Assembly (NCBI GenBank): GCA_945910005.1
Contig: CAMDTW010000588.1
Coordinates: forward strand, 1-64,000
Reading direction: 5' to 3'
Length of the DNA: 64,000 bases
Source of the DNA: Isoperla grammatica
Taxonomy: Eukaryota; Arthropoda; Insecta; Plecoptera; Perlodidae
Shown piece by piece: positions 32,495 through 42,190 of this stretch (position 1 is its first letter; each line of letters opens with the position of its first letter). The notes beneath the pieces were generated by a model. The model was not told the origin of the DNA. It was given only the letters and a program-made list of their open reading frames with translations, and ran no database searches. The position numbers were made by a program, and so were the translations under genes.

Positions 32495-34329
32495 GCTTCG
32501 AGGATTATGGTGCTAACCAAGGGTTGTTGCGAACCATGCGTTAGTGTTTATGGCTAGAGGCCTACGCCGCAAATGGAAGCAACCGATTGCTTTTTACTTC
32601 TGCGCAGACACTACGCCTACACTTATATTGGAACAACTAATCCAAGAGGTTATCCGAGTGCCGGACTGATAGTTGTTGCCACTGTCTGTGACCAAGGCCC
32701 AACCAATCGTGGGGCGGTACAAAACCTCATCAACAAAACACGGACTGATTGTCCGGGCCCGTGGTTTGAGGTTGATGGGCAGGTTATTGTAGCCTGTACG
32801 ATCCCCCCCATTTAATTAAATGCCTCCGCACTTTGCTGATGGATTACAACGTAACGTGGGAATTCAAAACAGCAAAGTGGGAGCATATAAAAGCATTTTA
32901 CGAGTGGGATAAGGGGTTTGCCAGGATGGCCCAAAAGTTGACAGACGACCATATACAGCCGGAGGGGAAGCTGAAAATGAAGGTCAACCTTGCAGCACAG
33001 GTAATGAGCCACACTGTTTCGGCTGCACTGCTGACTGTAGCGACATTTGGTGGAGATGTCTTACCGAGTGCTGCAAGGGAGACAGCAGAGTTTTTGGGCG
33101 ACGTTGACCAACTGTTTGACAGTTTCAACGGAACCACACGATACCCAGAAAGCGGGAAAGTTCTGCGAACATTCCCTCAGAGAAGTCACCTCATATTCCA
33201 TTCTGGGGCGACATGCTCAAGAAACTGAACTCGTGGAATTTCCGACGAGTCGACACCGGACGTGTAAGTACACGTAGACATGTAGTTATGATGAAATTAT
33301 TCCTAGTTTTTTAGTTCGGTTTGGTGTCGATTACATAAAATTACCATATTTTTTTCAGCAATTTCAACCCCCAACAGTTCGTGGCTGGATAAAATCCATA
33401 AAGAGCATGCAAATGTTGTGGCCACGCTTGAAAGCAGCTGGTTTCAAGTACCTCAACATGCGCGTGCTCAACCAGGATGGGCTTGAGAATTTGTTTGGGG
33501 AAATCCGAGTAAACGGTGCCCAAAACACAAATCCAACGTGTCCACAGTTTGTTGGGTCACTTAAGACAAGTGTTCTTAACAATCTGTCCAGCCAATGTTC
33601 TCGAGGTGCAAACTGTGAGGAAGACGAAGGCCAACTACTGAGCAACCTCATGTCGCTATTGGAGATCAAAGATGTGCCCCTTCTTGAACCTCAGGTAAAG
33701 TTACCTACTAACATGAAACATGTGGGAGCCACGTACACTATGTGCCTTCAATGTTTTTAAAACTGTTCTGTTTCTTAAAGATTATGCGACCAAACGACCG
33801 CAGTGATACGAACTTGCGACTTCGAGACCTTCCAGTTACGGCCGAGGAGGTCTTGGTCTGCGGGTTGAGACGCCAACCGGTGGCGTATATCTGCGGATAC
33901 ATCGCAAAACGTGTGCTGGCCAAGGGGACTTGTACGGAGTGCAAGTTATCCCTGGTAACAAGTGACCTCACAGAGGACCACATGTTTATTTCTCTGCGCG
34001 AGTACAATATGCAGGCAGCCCACCTGCAGTACCCAACAAGAGATATGGTAACTGCCCTGGAACTCCTAATAGCTCTGTTTCAGGCTAATATCAGCGATCT
34101 CGCATACTTGCGAGATGTTGGCTGCAAGCTGAAGGAGATTTTCAAGGGAGGTGTGGACTTCAGTTGGATTGCCTGTGCCACACACAAAGAAGACATAGTG
34201 CATGCCATCCTCTTGCTATTTACCCGCATGTCGCTGCATACTTACTGCAAAAGGCGCAACAGAATGATGGCGGGGAGAGCAAGGGCTACGCGCAACCAAA
34301 AACGTATGAAGATAGTAAAACAGCTGTGA
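32495..34329 (+). pseudogene. P-element-like (THAP9-type) transposase with introns
   Basis: The exon from 32495 begins after TCTACAG and holds GFEDYGANQG, ALVFMARGLRRKWKQPIAFYF, then GLIVVATVCDQGPTN, then DPPHLIK and MKVNLAAQVMS, LFDSFNG, to donor CGT|GTAAGT at 33263. Next exons: 33359-33694 (LNQDGLENLFGEIR, NPT..QF) and 33781-34329 (GYIAKRVL, C..C pair, stop). All junctions are phase 0. Frameshifts near 32535, 32660 and 32800 break the first exon. This is the RNase H-like catalytic and C-terminal part of a P-element transposase. The THAP DNA-binding domain was not found upstream. A ~30-base poly-G lies at 32330-32360. Confidence 0.8.
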
Positions 34330-34601
34330 GTAGGCCTATGTACCACATACCCACACATACAGTGAACGTGCTCTGGACCCTTATGGTGGGTTAACAGCTA
34401 CGCGTTGCGATCGAAGCGAGTGCGCGAGCTCCAATCAGCGGCCGAGTTTCACGCGCAAACCTTCGCGCCAGACATGGTTCAAGTTTATGTTTTCTCGCGT
34501 CGCGTCTCCCCACGGCCACCTCGATTGATTGCCATTCACGCTAGCATTTACGTACAACCAAGTGGCAGTGCTCTTGTCATGTTGTATTCAAACAAATAAC
34601 A

Positions 34602-37600
34602 ATGGCCGACAGTCTAGAAGGTAATTTGGATTACGAGCTAGTTTTCGCTGTCGAAAAAGAGCCCTCTATCTGGGACGCTAGTAACCCGGGTTACAAAAAC
34701 AGCGATGTCCGTGCTCTTGCATGGACTAAAATATGCAGCAGCATCGGAGCAGGAGGTAAGCAAAACCATTCTCTTGCCCTAGCTTGGCCTAGGCATAGGG
34801 CCTACCTAACCTATACATGCCTAGGCCTATCTATTTAATTATGATTCTAATCAGTGATAGAACTGAAAGCTAGGAAATACAAGATATTTGATTAGTTGTG
34901 AATTTAAAAACGTACACTCATTTCATATTTTCGTGTTGGGTATTTTCAGATCGTGACGTGAAATATTGTCCTGCCAGGTTTAAGGCAATCCGAGATAAAC
35001 TAGTCAGAAGGAACAAGAGCCTCCCCAGTGGATCGGGGGCTAAGGCACTGAAGCCATGGGGCCTGTCACCTTGCTTGGGGTTCTTGGCAGGAAGTGAGTA
35101 TGTAGACAGGGCCGGTTCGAGTGATTTTCTCATGCATAAACGAGATCAATTTTGCCCCCCCCCCCCCCCCCCCCGCAAAAAGGTATGAGCTGATTGATTG
35201 ATTAATGGGGCTTAACGTCTCATATTTGTGCAACTATGGCTAATCGAGACGATGAGCGGGTGATAATGAAGATGGGAAAGATGATGATGAAGAATAAAGC
35301 CACATCCGAATCAGATCCATTGTACGTCACGTGGGTCGTCATACGGGAGTCCAGCAAGGGAGGGCAGGGCCAAGTGCAAGGAGAAATATTCAGTGGGACA
35401 GTGGAGGGGGAGGGGGGGGGGGGGAGACAGGGTCTCGTATGAGCTGAGCTGTACCATTGCTGTACTTGGAAATTATATGCGTAATAGGAAAAAAAAAAAA
35501 ATCAAACATTTTGTTCAAAAACATTAACTTTTTATAGGTGCAAATGTTTTCTGCTGCCGAGTGTTAACATACAAACTACACTAGGCCTATTACAATTAGC
35601 CTCAATAGATAAATTAATTATACATTAGGCCTATATAATAATAAAAACACTATAAATTAAGAACTGTGTTATCGTGGTTATTGCTTCATAGGCCTATAAG
35701 TAGATATTAATCATCATAAGTTAAGAGTAAGACACACCTTGATTACGGTATCAACTTGCCTTGTAGCAAAGGTTTCGCCCAAGTTACTAAAAGTTCACTT
35801 TTCTGGCCTTTAAAGATGCAAAGTCGCCAACAAGATCATCCATTTCAATTTCTTTTGCGATTTTCGTCTCTATTGATATCATTACTATGGTAAAATTACC
35901 AAGATTTTTGTTGTGTTATCCTTAATATTGTGGAGAAGTTTGAAATATAATATTATTTAACTGTTTGATTAACCAGACCACCTACTGACGTAAAAAGTCG
36001 CCCTTTATACAATTTGTAGTAGGTAATTCAAATCATAAAAAGCCGCCCCTGGACAAGTGCCGCCCTTAGCAGTCGCTTACGCCTAAAACCGGCCTTGTAT
36101 GTAAGTCTGTGCATACCTAGATGTGCATTTGGGCCTGCCAGCCTGCTTTTAACTGTTTTGTTTGTTTGTTTTTAGCCTTGTTTTTATTACCTTCCAGTGG
36201 ATCAAGTAACTGGGTCAAGCAACTGGATGGAGCAAGTGGATCAAGCAACTGGCCTACGCATAGTCTTAACTAACAACTAGTCTAACTACTTACAACTCTA
36301 CTAACCTGACACTAACTACTAACTACTCTGGCATTTTTGACTGGGAAAATTAGATGCAGAAAGTGAGGGTGTACCTGGGTAAAATATATTTGGCTTGCCA
36401 GCGTGCTAACAAATAGCGTACTAGTAACTATGCCTAGCCTACTACTGGTTTTGGACATGAGCTATCTTCTCATCAAGTAATACGTAAAAGATTCTGGTAA
36501 ATTTTGCCAACTTTATTTTGGAAAGAAAGTTCACATGTAGGATATCAATGTGTGCATGTGCATGTCTAATGACTAGGGATGGGCAAAAATGTGTATTTAT
36601 TGATTGATTGATATTTGGGCTTAACGTCTCATATTTTTGCAACGAGGCTAATCGAGATTGATTGATTAATGGGGCTTAACGTCTCATATTTATGCAACGA
36701 TGGCTAATCGAGACGATGAGCGGGTGATAATGAAGATGAGAAAGATGGTAATGAAGAATAAAGCCACATCCGAATCAGATCCATTGTACGTCGCGTGAGT
36801 CGTCATACGGGAGTCCAGCAAGGGAGGGCAGGGCCAAGTGGGAGGAGAAATATTCAATGGGACAGTTGGGGGGAAAGGGGATTGGGGTGTGGACTGCACT
36901 TCGTCTGACTTCTCCTCCTCGACCAGTCCGGCTAGGGTGGCCCTACCAGAAGCATACGCTTCCGCCGGCATAGCTCTAGGAATCATTAAAGCACGCAAAC
37001 CTGCCCACCGCGATAAGGTAGCAGTCCATAGGCAGGCAAGAGAGGCTAATCGAGACAATGAGTGGGTGATATATGAAGAAAAAATGTGTATTTCAGTAGG
37101 CCTAAACGTGTTTAAACTCTCTGTGAAAGGCATGTAAATGTTCGTACCTGCCTACCCAATAGATTTTGCACGTGAATTAGGGTGTACACTGAAAAGATGC
37201 ATTTCGTGTCCAATGTTGGTTCTGCGGTGCGCCATCAGTCAGCTATCATATGCTGTGGCCGGTCGCACACAGTGTGGGCGGCGTGCACAGGTCCATGCGT
37301 TTAATATTTAGAGGAAACCAGTAAACGTGTACACATATTGAAACGTACATTATTCCATCCCTACTAACGACGGCATGCACATATCTCTATTTAATCAAAG
37401 TGTGACTTGAAGATAGGTTGCGATTGTTTAATTTTGTGTTGTTGAAATAATCATTTTAAAACTTTGAGGCTTTCATGGCCCGAGTCACAATTATTATTAA
37501 TTCTTGGCTGTCGGGTGTCGCTGCGTTAATTGTTGATTAAAACCTGACATTTCAAACTAATTGCGTAGTTCATCTTCAGAGTTGAAGAGACAGTTGTTTA

Positions 37601-40600
37601 AGAGACAGAGACAAGGATGTTCACCCATAGGGAAATGCACAGCAGGGTGGGGTACAGTCGCTGGGTAGAGCTGGTGAGTAGCTTCTACCAGGGACTGTCT
37701 CTTCAACTCTGAAGATTCACTACCTACGCAATTAGTTCGAAACATCAGGTTTTAATCAACAATGGACTAGGCGACACCCGACAGCCAAGAATTAATAATA
37801 AATGCTTTTAATTTTTAAATGCGATTTAAATGCTATTTTGTTTCTCCATGGGGATAAACGTGCAAAATCTTGACTTACGTTGAAGTAGGCAAATAGTAGT
37901 ACTAATAGTAATAGTAGTACCTTGTGACTGAGGAAGACCTCGGAAAAAACCTCAGTCAGGATTGCCAGTGGCCGGTTTCAAACTGGCGACCTCCCGAATT
38001 AGAGCCTTGTGTACTACGCACTGAGCCATCACTATCGGTCACCGTATTAGTGTTTTATTTATTAAAGGTCAACCTCAAACTTCTCGACACCTGTAAGCTG
38101 TGAGGAGCCACAAGACACATACGGTGATATAGAGTATTTGGAGATTGATATTTGGGCTTAACGTCTCATATTTTTGCAACGAGGCTAATCGAGACAATGA
38201 GTGATTTTGTTGGAGGAGTATGACACAATTCTCCAGAGCCACCTCTCTTGTGTCAGAAACCATTCACCCAGTCCAACTGCCTCACATCAGGCTAGATCGC
38301 CTACCCCAACAACATCCCGCTCAGTGCCTTCTCCCACCCTGCAAACTTCAACATGTCCTACATATCCTACAAGCAAGGGTAGGCCAACTAGTTTTTGGTG
38401 TGGATTTGGTAAATCCACACCAAACCACTAAACCAGATTTAGCAATTTCAAGAGGAATAAAGGAATATATAGAAATAAATAAATAATATGCATTCAAATT
38501 TTTGGTACAGTACTTGTGTTTTATTTTGGTTAAATTAAAACCACTATATGGTTTGCTTATAGCTATCCATTATCTACCTATCTATTTATCTATCTTTATC
38601 TTTTCCCTCACTAAAATATGCTATTGATTATTTGGGCTTATCGTCTCATATTTTTGCAACGAGGCTATTATTTTGTTCTATATTCCAGTTATTTATCTAT
38701 AAATCAAATTAAATCAAATCAAATCTATCTATCTATCTAGACTATCTGAACTGATTCCAGTAATATACAAAAGAGGATTAGAAACAACACAATTTAGCTG
38801 GGTATGGAACATAAAGGAAAACAACAATATAGCCTAGCAGAAGATAGCACAACAAAACAAACTACTAGAAAAAGAGAACATGAACAAGAAAAATGAATTA
38901 CAAAAAAATAAAAATGTTAACTATGCCAATTTTTTTAATAAATTCGGAAGTATGCTAAATTTTAACTTATTTTAAAAACTAGATAGGGGCCGAAGTGTTA
39001 AACTCGAGGTTCTACTAAGAGGCTAATTGAACTATCCAAACATTATAATGTATTGTTATTGTCAGTGTTGTAAAGTAGCGCGCTAAAAGTAGCGCGCTAC
39101 TGGTAGCATGCTACTTGTCATCAGTAGCGAGACGGTAGCGAGCTACTTTCAAAAACGTGGTAGTGTAGCGAGTAGCATGCTACATTTTAACAGTAGCAGT
39201 AGCGCAAAAGTAGCGGAAAATCACGCTATTTATTTGTCAATCGATTAAATTACAAAATCGTTAAAATCTCGTTTTCCAAACTCGTTTAGTTTCCACTGTC
39301 AATGGGCAAATCACGACTGATTCTGCGAAGCATCCACTACCCCAAAGCGCCACCTGCATCATGCCTTTCAACGGGCAACCACCCGCGGTCAACTACTCCT
39401 TCTGAGCTTTGGTTGAATGAATGAACCCACCCTTTTGACAAGTGCGTGGGTTGGGTTGCCCCTTGCCACCCTCCTCGTGTGCCTTGTCACTCGTCAGTCA
39501 GTCTCTAGGTAGCCACAACGTGACGATAACCTTGCATAGCATGGTGCGTGTTGAAGTGAGTTAGTTTTATAGTGGTTTGCTACGATAGTGACTAGTGACT
39601 AGTGAGTGAGTGATTATTATTTATTAGTGATACAAATGGCTTTCTTTAAAATAAATCAACCTACAAGTTCGAGTGGTCGTGTGAATGTAGTTCACAGTAC
39701 TAATGAAGATGCAGATGATGTCGACAGCACCACTTCGAATCCTACTCTTCCGTGGCCATCATACGAAACGTTTTTCTCTTATAAAAGTGCTGGGAAATCG
39801 GGCACCAATACTATAATGGTGCAATGTAAGGTTTGTGTGCCGAAAGTTAAAATAATATCTCTTTAGAAGTCCTCATCATTATTACACAAAACCATATATT
39901 ACTTTAATAGAATTTATTAATTTGCTGCCCGTAACAAACCACTTATGACATTATGACAATGTCAAGAACATGATATTAATATGTATAAGGACGAATGAAT
40001 CATCATTCATCAACCTAAAAAAATGAAAAAATGAATTCCCCCTTGATTTGGATTTAGACAAGCTGAAACGAGGACATTGACTACGCAAGTTTAAGGCGCC
40101 TGGGATGAAGGCGCCTTGGTTCCAATCGGTTGCAGAGTGTGGTATACACGTCGAATTTACCTCAAGGCGGCGGCGATCCAACTCGCTTGGGCAAGCGAGT
40201 TGGAGGTTAGAATTCACTTTGATTTCAGTGATATACACGTCAAAGCGGCTCCGCGATGCACAGCCTGTGTTGTGATTGGCTGAATTCGCAGCCGGTGTGG
40301 ATAAGGGCGCTTCAGATTGACGTGATATACGGAGCAGATTCTTCACTCGGCTACCGATTGAAAGCAAGGCGCCTTCATCCCAAGCGCGTTAGAATTGCGT
40401 GATATACGTAGTCATTGTTATTGAATTGATTAAAACTTCGTGATCATCTTTGACGCCGTCGATGTTGTAGAATGATGCGTTTCCTTTGTTCGGGTTATTG
40501 ACTAATAATAATTGTACTAATTTAATTTGCTACCTGTTTATCCAGTTCCCACATGTATGTCGGTAACGTCAGAATAAAGCCTTGTTTACGAACAGCATTC

Positions 40601-41229
40601 TAGTTGACCTCAGTCACAGATAAAATATTATTCTCGAAGTGAAGTGAAATATCTGTGCTTCAGTTTAACGCGTGATCTTATGTTCGTATTCACGTTAGCG
40701 TTGACAGAATGACAGCCAAGTTGACGCGGATATTCGTAAATAATAGGCTATTTGGCGTATCGAAGCAATTGACGTACTATTTATTTCTCACACCACAGAA
40801 CTGACAATCTGGCTTACGAAAGTAGCGTGAAAGTAGCGCGCTACTAAAAAAAAGTAGCTGAGCGGTAGCGAAGCTACTTTTTTAAGCAAGTAGCGAAACA
40901 AGTAGCGAAAAAAGTAGCAAGCTACTTTTTTTAAGCAATTAGCGTTAGCGATAGCATGCTACTTTTTTAGAGTAGCGTTTACAACACTGGTTATTGTAGG
41001 AATCAAGAGAACCAGGGGCGAGTCCATTGATAGCGCAATCAGTTTAATTCTACAAACGCCCCAGCAGACTGTGCCAAAACCTCCAATGATGGACGAAAAT
41101 GACCATTTTGCATGCATGGTGGGGGCCACGTTGAAGATACTAGAGGCCAAGAAAGCAGCAGAACCTCGCATAAGTTTGCAAACCAGCTGTTTGTTGCTGA
41201 ATTTGGTGAATCGGACTGATACGGCCTGA
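34602..41229 (+). CDS. MADF-domain protein gene, four or more exons
   Basis: Exons: 34602-34755 (ATG after AATAACA, donor GGAG|GTAAGC), 34950-35093 (TTTTCAG acceptor, donor GTGAGT), one from roughly 38068 to 38378, and 41000-41229 (stop TGA). The first two form a MADF domain (PSIWDASNPGYKN, ALAWTKICSSIG, then CPARFKAIRDKLVRR and PWGLSPCLGFL), a Myb-related DNA-binding fold. Exon 3 encodes a Ser/Thr/Pro linker. Exon 4 encodes DENDHFACMVGATLKIL, like the C-terminal region of MADF-BESS regulators. Phases agree between exons 1-2 and 3-4. Exon 2 to 3 does not join in phase, so a further exon is missing. Exon 3 carries a SINE fragment with an in-frame stop, and a hAT lies against the exon 4 acceptor, so this allele may be damaged. 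Confidence 0.6.
35155..35174. repeat. poly-C tract
   Basis: About 20 consecutive C next to a SINE insertion site. Confidence 0.9.
35194..35436 (-). mobile_element. SINE-like family, copy I (long middle, head B truncated)
   Basis: Target duplication GTATGAGCTGA, 11 bp (35183-35193 and 35437-35447). It stops just inside head B (GACAGGGTCTC), a 5' truncation in the element's own orientation, as expected for target-primed reverse transcription. A G-run expanded in the middle. Confidence 0.88.
35448..36565. other. intron-like sequence, no gene recognised
   Basis: Probably intron of the MADF gene. A possible small exon lies at 36201-36266 (CTTCCAG acceptor, tandem GGATCAAG(T/C)AACTGG words, weak donor). 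I cannot support it further. Confidence 0.35.
36599..37079 (-). mobile_element. SINE-like family, copy J (5'-truncated), interrupted by copy K
   Basis: Tail and core only. Target duplication AAAAATGTGTATTT, 14 bp (36585-36598 and 37080-37093). Its two halves, 36599-36657 and 37056-37079, are separated by copy K plus the 14-bp duplication K created. Confidence 0.88.
36658..37041 (-). mobile_element. SINE-like family, copy K (long middle, head A)
   Basis: 384 bp inserted inside copy J, with a 14-bp duplication GAGGCTAATCGAGA (36644-36657 and 37042-37055). That target is itself SINE core sequence. Confidence 0.9.
37490..37803. repeat. ~310-bp foldback repeat
   Basis: Arms of ~110 bp in inverted orientation: the left contains TTCTTGGCTGTCGGGTGTCG and AACTAATTGCGTAG, the right the reverse complement, ending TTAATAATAAA. 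The centre (37604-37690) is unrelated. The right-arm words CTGAAGAT...CGAAACATCAGG resemble terminal sequence of Penelope-like elements, but that is from memory and unverified. Confidence 0.7.
38144..38209 (-). mobile_element. SINE-like family, copy L (tail and core fragment)
   Basis: A 66-bp 5'-truncated copy inside the MADF exon 3 frame, with a possible short duplication TTGGAG (38138-38143 and 38210-38215). The net insertion is 72 bp, a multiple of three, but it brings an in-frame TAA (ATTTGGGCTTAA). Confidence 0.7.
38623..38667 (-). mobile_element. SINE-like family, copy M (core fragment)
   Basis: A 45-bp piece covering TTTGGGCTTA(T)CGTCTCATATTTTTGCAACGAGGC, written here in two parts of consensus with one substitution. 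Very short 5'-truncated copy. Confidence 0.7.
39636..39866 (+). CDS. hAT BED-type zinc finger, first exon remnant
   Basis: The frame from the ATG at 39636 encodes an acidic, Ser-rich N-terminus and then LPWPSYETFFSYK, then IMVQCKVCVPK. The aromatic W..Y..F block followed by CxxC is the start of a BED finger, the DNA-binding part of hAT transposases. A stop follows at 39866, or a splice site just before it. The rest of the finger and the DDE/RNase H core are not present. Confidence 0.6.
   Translation: MAFFKINQPTSSSGRVNVVHSTNEDADDVDSTTSNPTLPWPSYETFFSYKSAGKSGTNTIMVQCKVCVPKVKIISL
40079..40413. mobile_element. 335-bp MITE nested in the hAT element
   Basis: Ends GACTACG / CGTAGTC with ~70-bp imperfect inverted repeats sharing GGGATGAAGGCGCCTTG. 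The flanking ATT on both sides is a possible 3-bp duplication. The centre holds a perfect hairpin (CCAACTCGCTT...AAGCGAGTTGG, about 40168-40193). No coding content. Confidence 0.65.
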
Positions 41230-42005
41230 TTAATAAATAAATAAAAATTAAATGAATAAAGATAAATTAATAAATAATAATAAATTAATAAATAAGTAGG
41301 GTCTAATTAATAAATAATATAATTAACAGAGATGGGCAAAATGCTCCAAAAGATGTATTTGAAATACAAAAATACAAATGTACACCTATTTTGAAAATAC
41401 TCTTAAATACATATTGCTGTAAATCAGCATAAATGAGTAAATCAATAAGAATCAATTAATAATGAATCAATAATAATAACTGCATATGAATTTAAACATA
41501 ATTAACTTTAATAACTGACCAAACAGTAACTAAAAAGCACTATGAGGTGGGTGCAGGAGTAACAAAAATTGCTTTAAAATTTTAAAATAATTAGGCCTAG
41601 ATGAGCATAGCGAAGCGGGGTGAATCTCTCATTTCAACGATCAGCTCTGTCTGTGCATTTGTTTGTGTGTGCATACAATAATGTACGTCACGCACGGTCA
41701 AACGGCTTGACGGATTTGGCTGAAACTTTCGGTCAACACTCGTAACGACAAAACTTAAACCACCACCCTGTAAAAAAAAAAAAAACTAGAAGAAAAAAAA
41801 TCGCTCTTCTGGCAACACGGAGCTTTTTCCTAGTTGTAACCTAATTGTACTATCATTTGTTAATTATTATTCACTTTCCTCCTTTGTAAATCAGTTTTTT
41901 ATAACTGAATATGATAAGACATAACATAAGTAAATATTTACAACAATAATGAAACATAATGTAGGTTGTTATTAATCTCACTGATGTTTATGATAATGAA
42001 CTACA
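41230..42005. other. A/T-rich spacer; possible hAT end
   Basis: Low-complexity AATAAATAAATA tract at 41230-41325. CAGAGATGGGCAAAAT at 41329 resembles a hAT terminus but has no partner that I could find. No gene. Confidence 0.4.
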
Positions 42006-42018
42006 ATACTGCAAGTGA

Positions 42019-42092
42019 ATCTGTAGTTCTAGTGGTAAGCATTCCCGCTTCCAATGCAGAAAGTCCCGGGTTCAAATCCTGGTTCAGGCAGT
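42019..42092 (+). pseudogene. tRNA-Gly-like sequence (SINE head)
   Basis: A-box-like TAGTTCTAGTGGTAAGCA, a CTTCCAA anticodon-loop-like segment, and a T-arm CCGGGTTCAAATCCTGG. The T-arm pairs, but the acceptor and anticodon stems do not, so it is not a functional tRNA. A T-rich tail follows. Best read as the head of a tRNA-derived SINE. Confidence 0.6.
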
Positions 42093-42190
42093 CTATGTTT
42101 TTTCACTTTACTTCTTGTCTTAGAAATAAGTAAACGGTAAATAAGTAAATCAAATTTCTTGAGAAAACTCTTGACGACTTGCATAACCAG

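Larger units (their letters stand above)
36574..37363. mobile_element. hAT-type MITE (TIR TAGGGATGG) containing two SINEs
   Basis: Termini TAGGGATGG (36574) and CCATCCCTA (ending 37363), flanked by an 8-bp duplication CTAATGAC/CTAACGAC (36566-36573 and 37364-37371), the hallmark of hAT insertion. No transposase inside. About 495 bp of it is later SINE sequence, so the original MITE was about 300 bp. Confidence 0.75.
39063..40989. mobile_element. hAT element, 1.93 kb, with palindromic subterminal repeats
   Basis: Exact 12-bp inverted ends CAGTGTTGTAAA / TTTACAACACTG flanked by a perfect 8-bp duplication GTTATTGT (39055-39062 and 40990-40997). The outer ~130 bp on each side are packed with palindromes of the type GTAGCGCGCTAC and GTAGCATGCTAC, as expected for hAT transposase-binding repeats. 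It carries one BED-finger exon (39636-39866) but no catalytic domain, so it is an internally deleted, non-autonomous copy. A 335-bp MITE is nested at 40079-40413. Confidence 0.9.

Noticed and set aside
41329..41400. hAT element start (CAGAGATGGGCAAAAT)
   Set aside because: No complementary end or 8-bp duplication could be found downstream.
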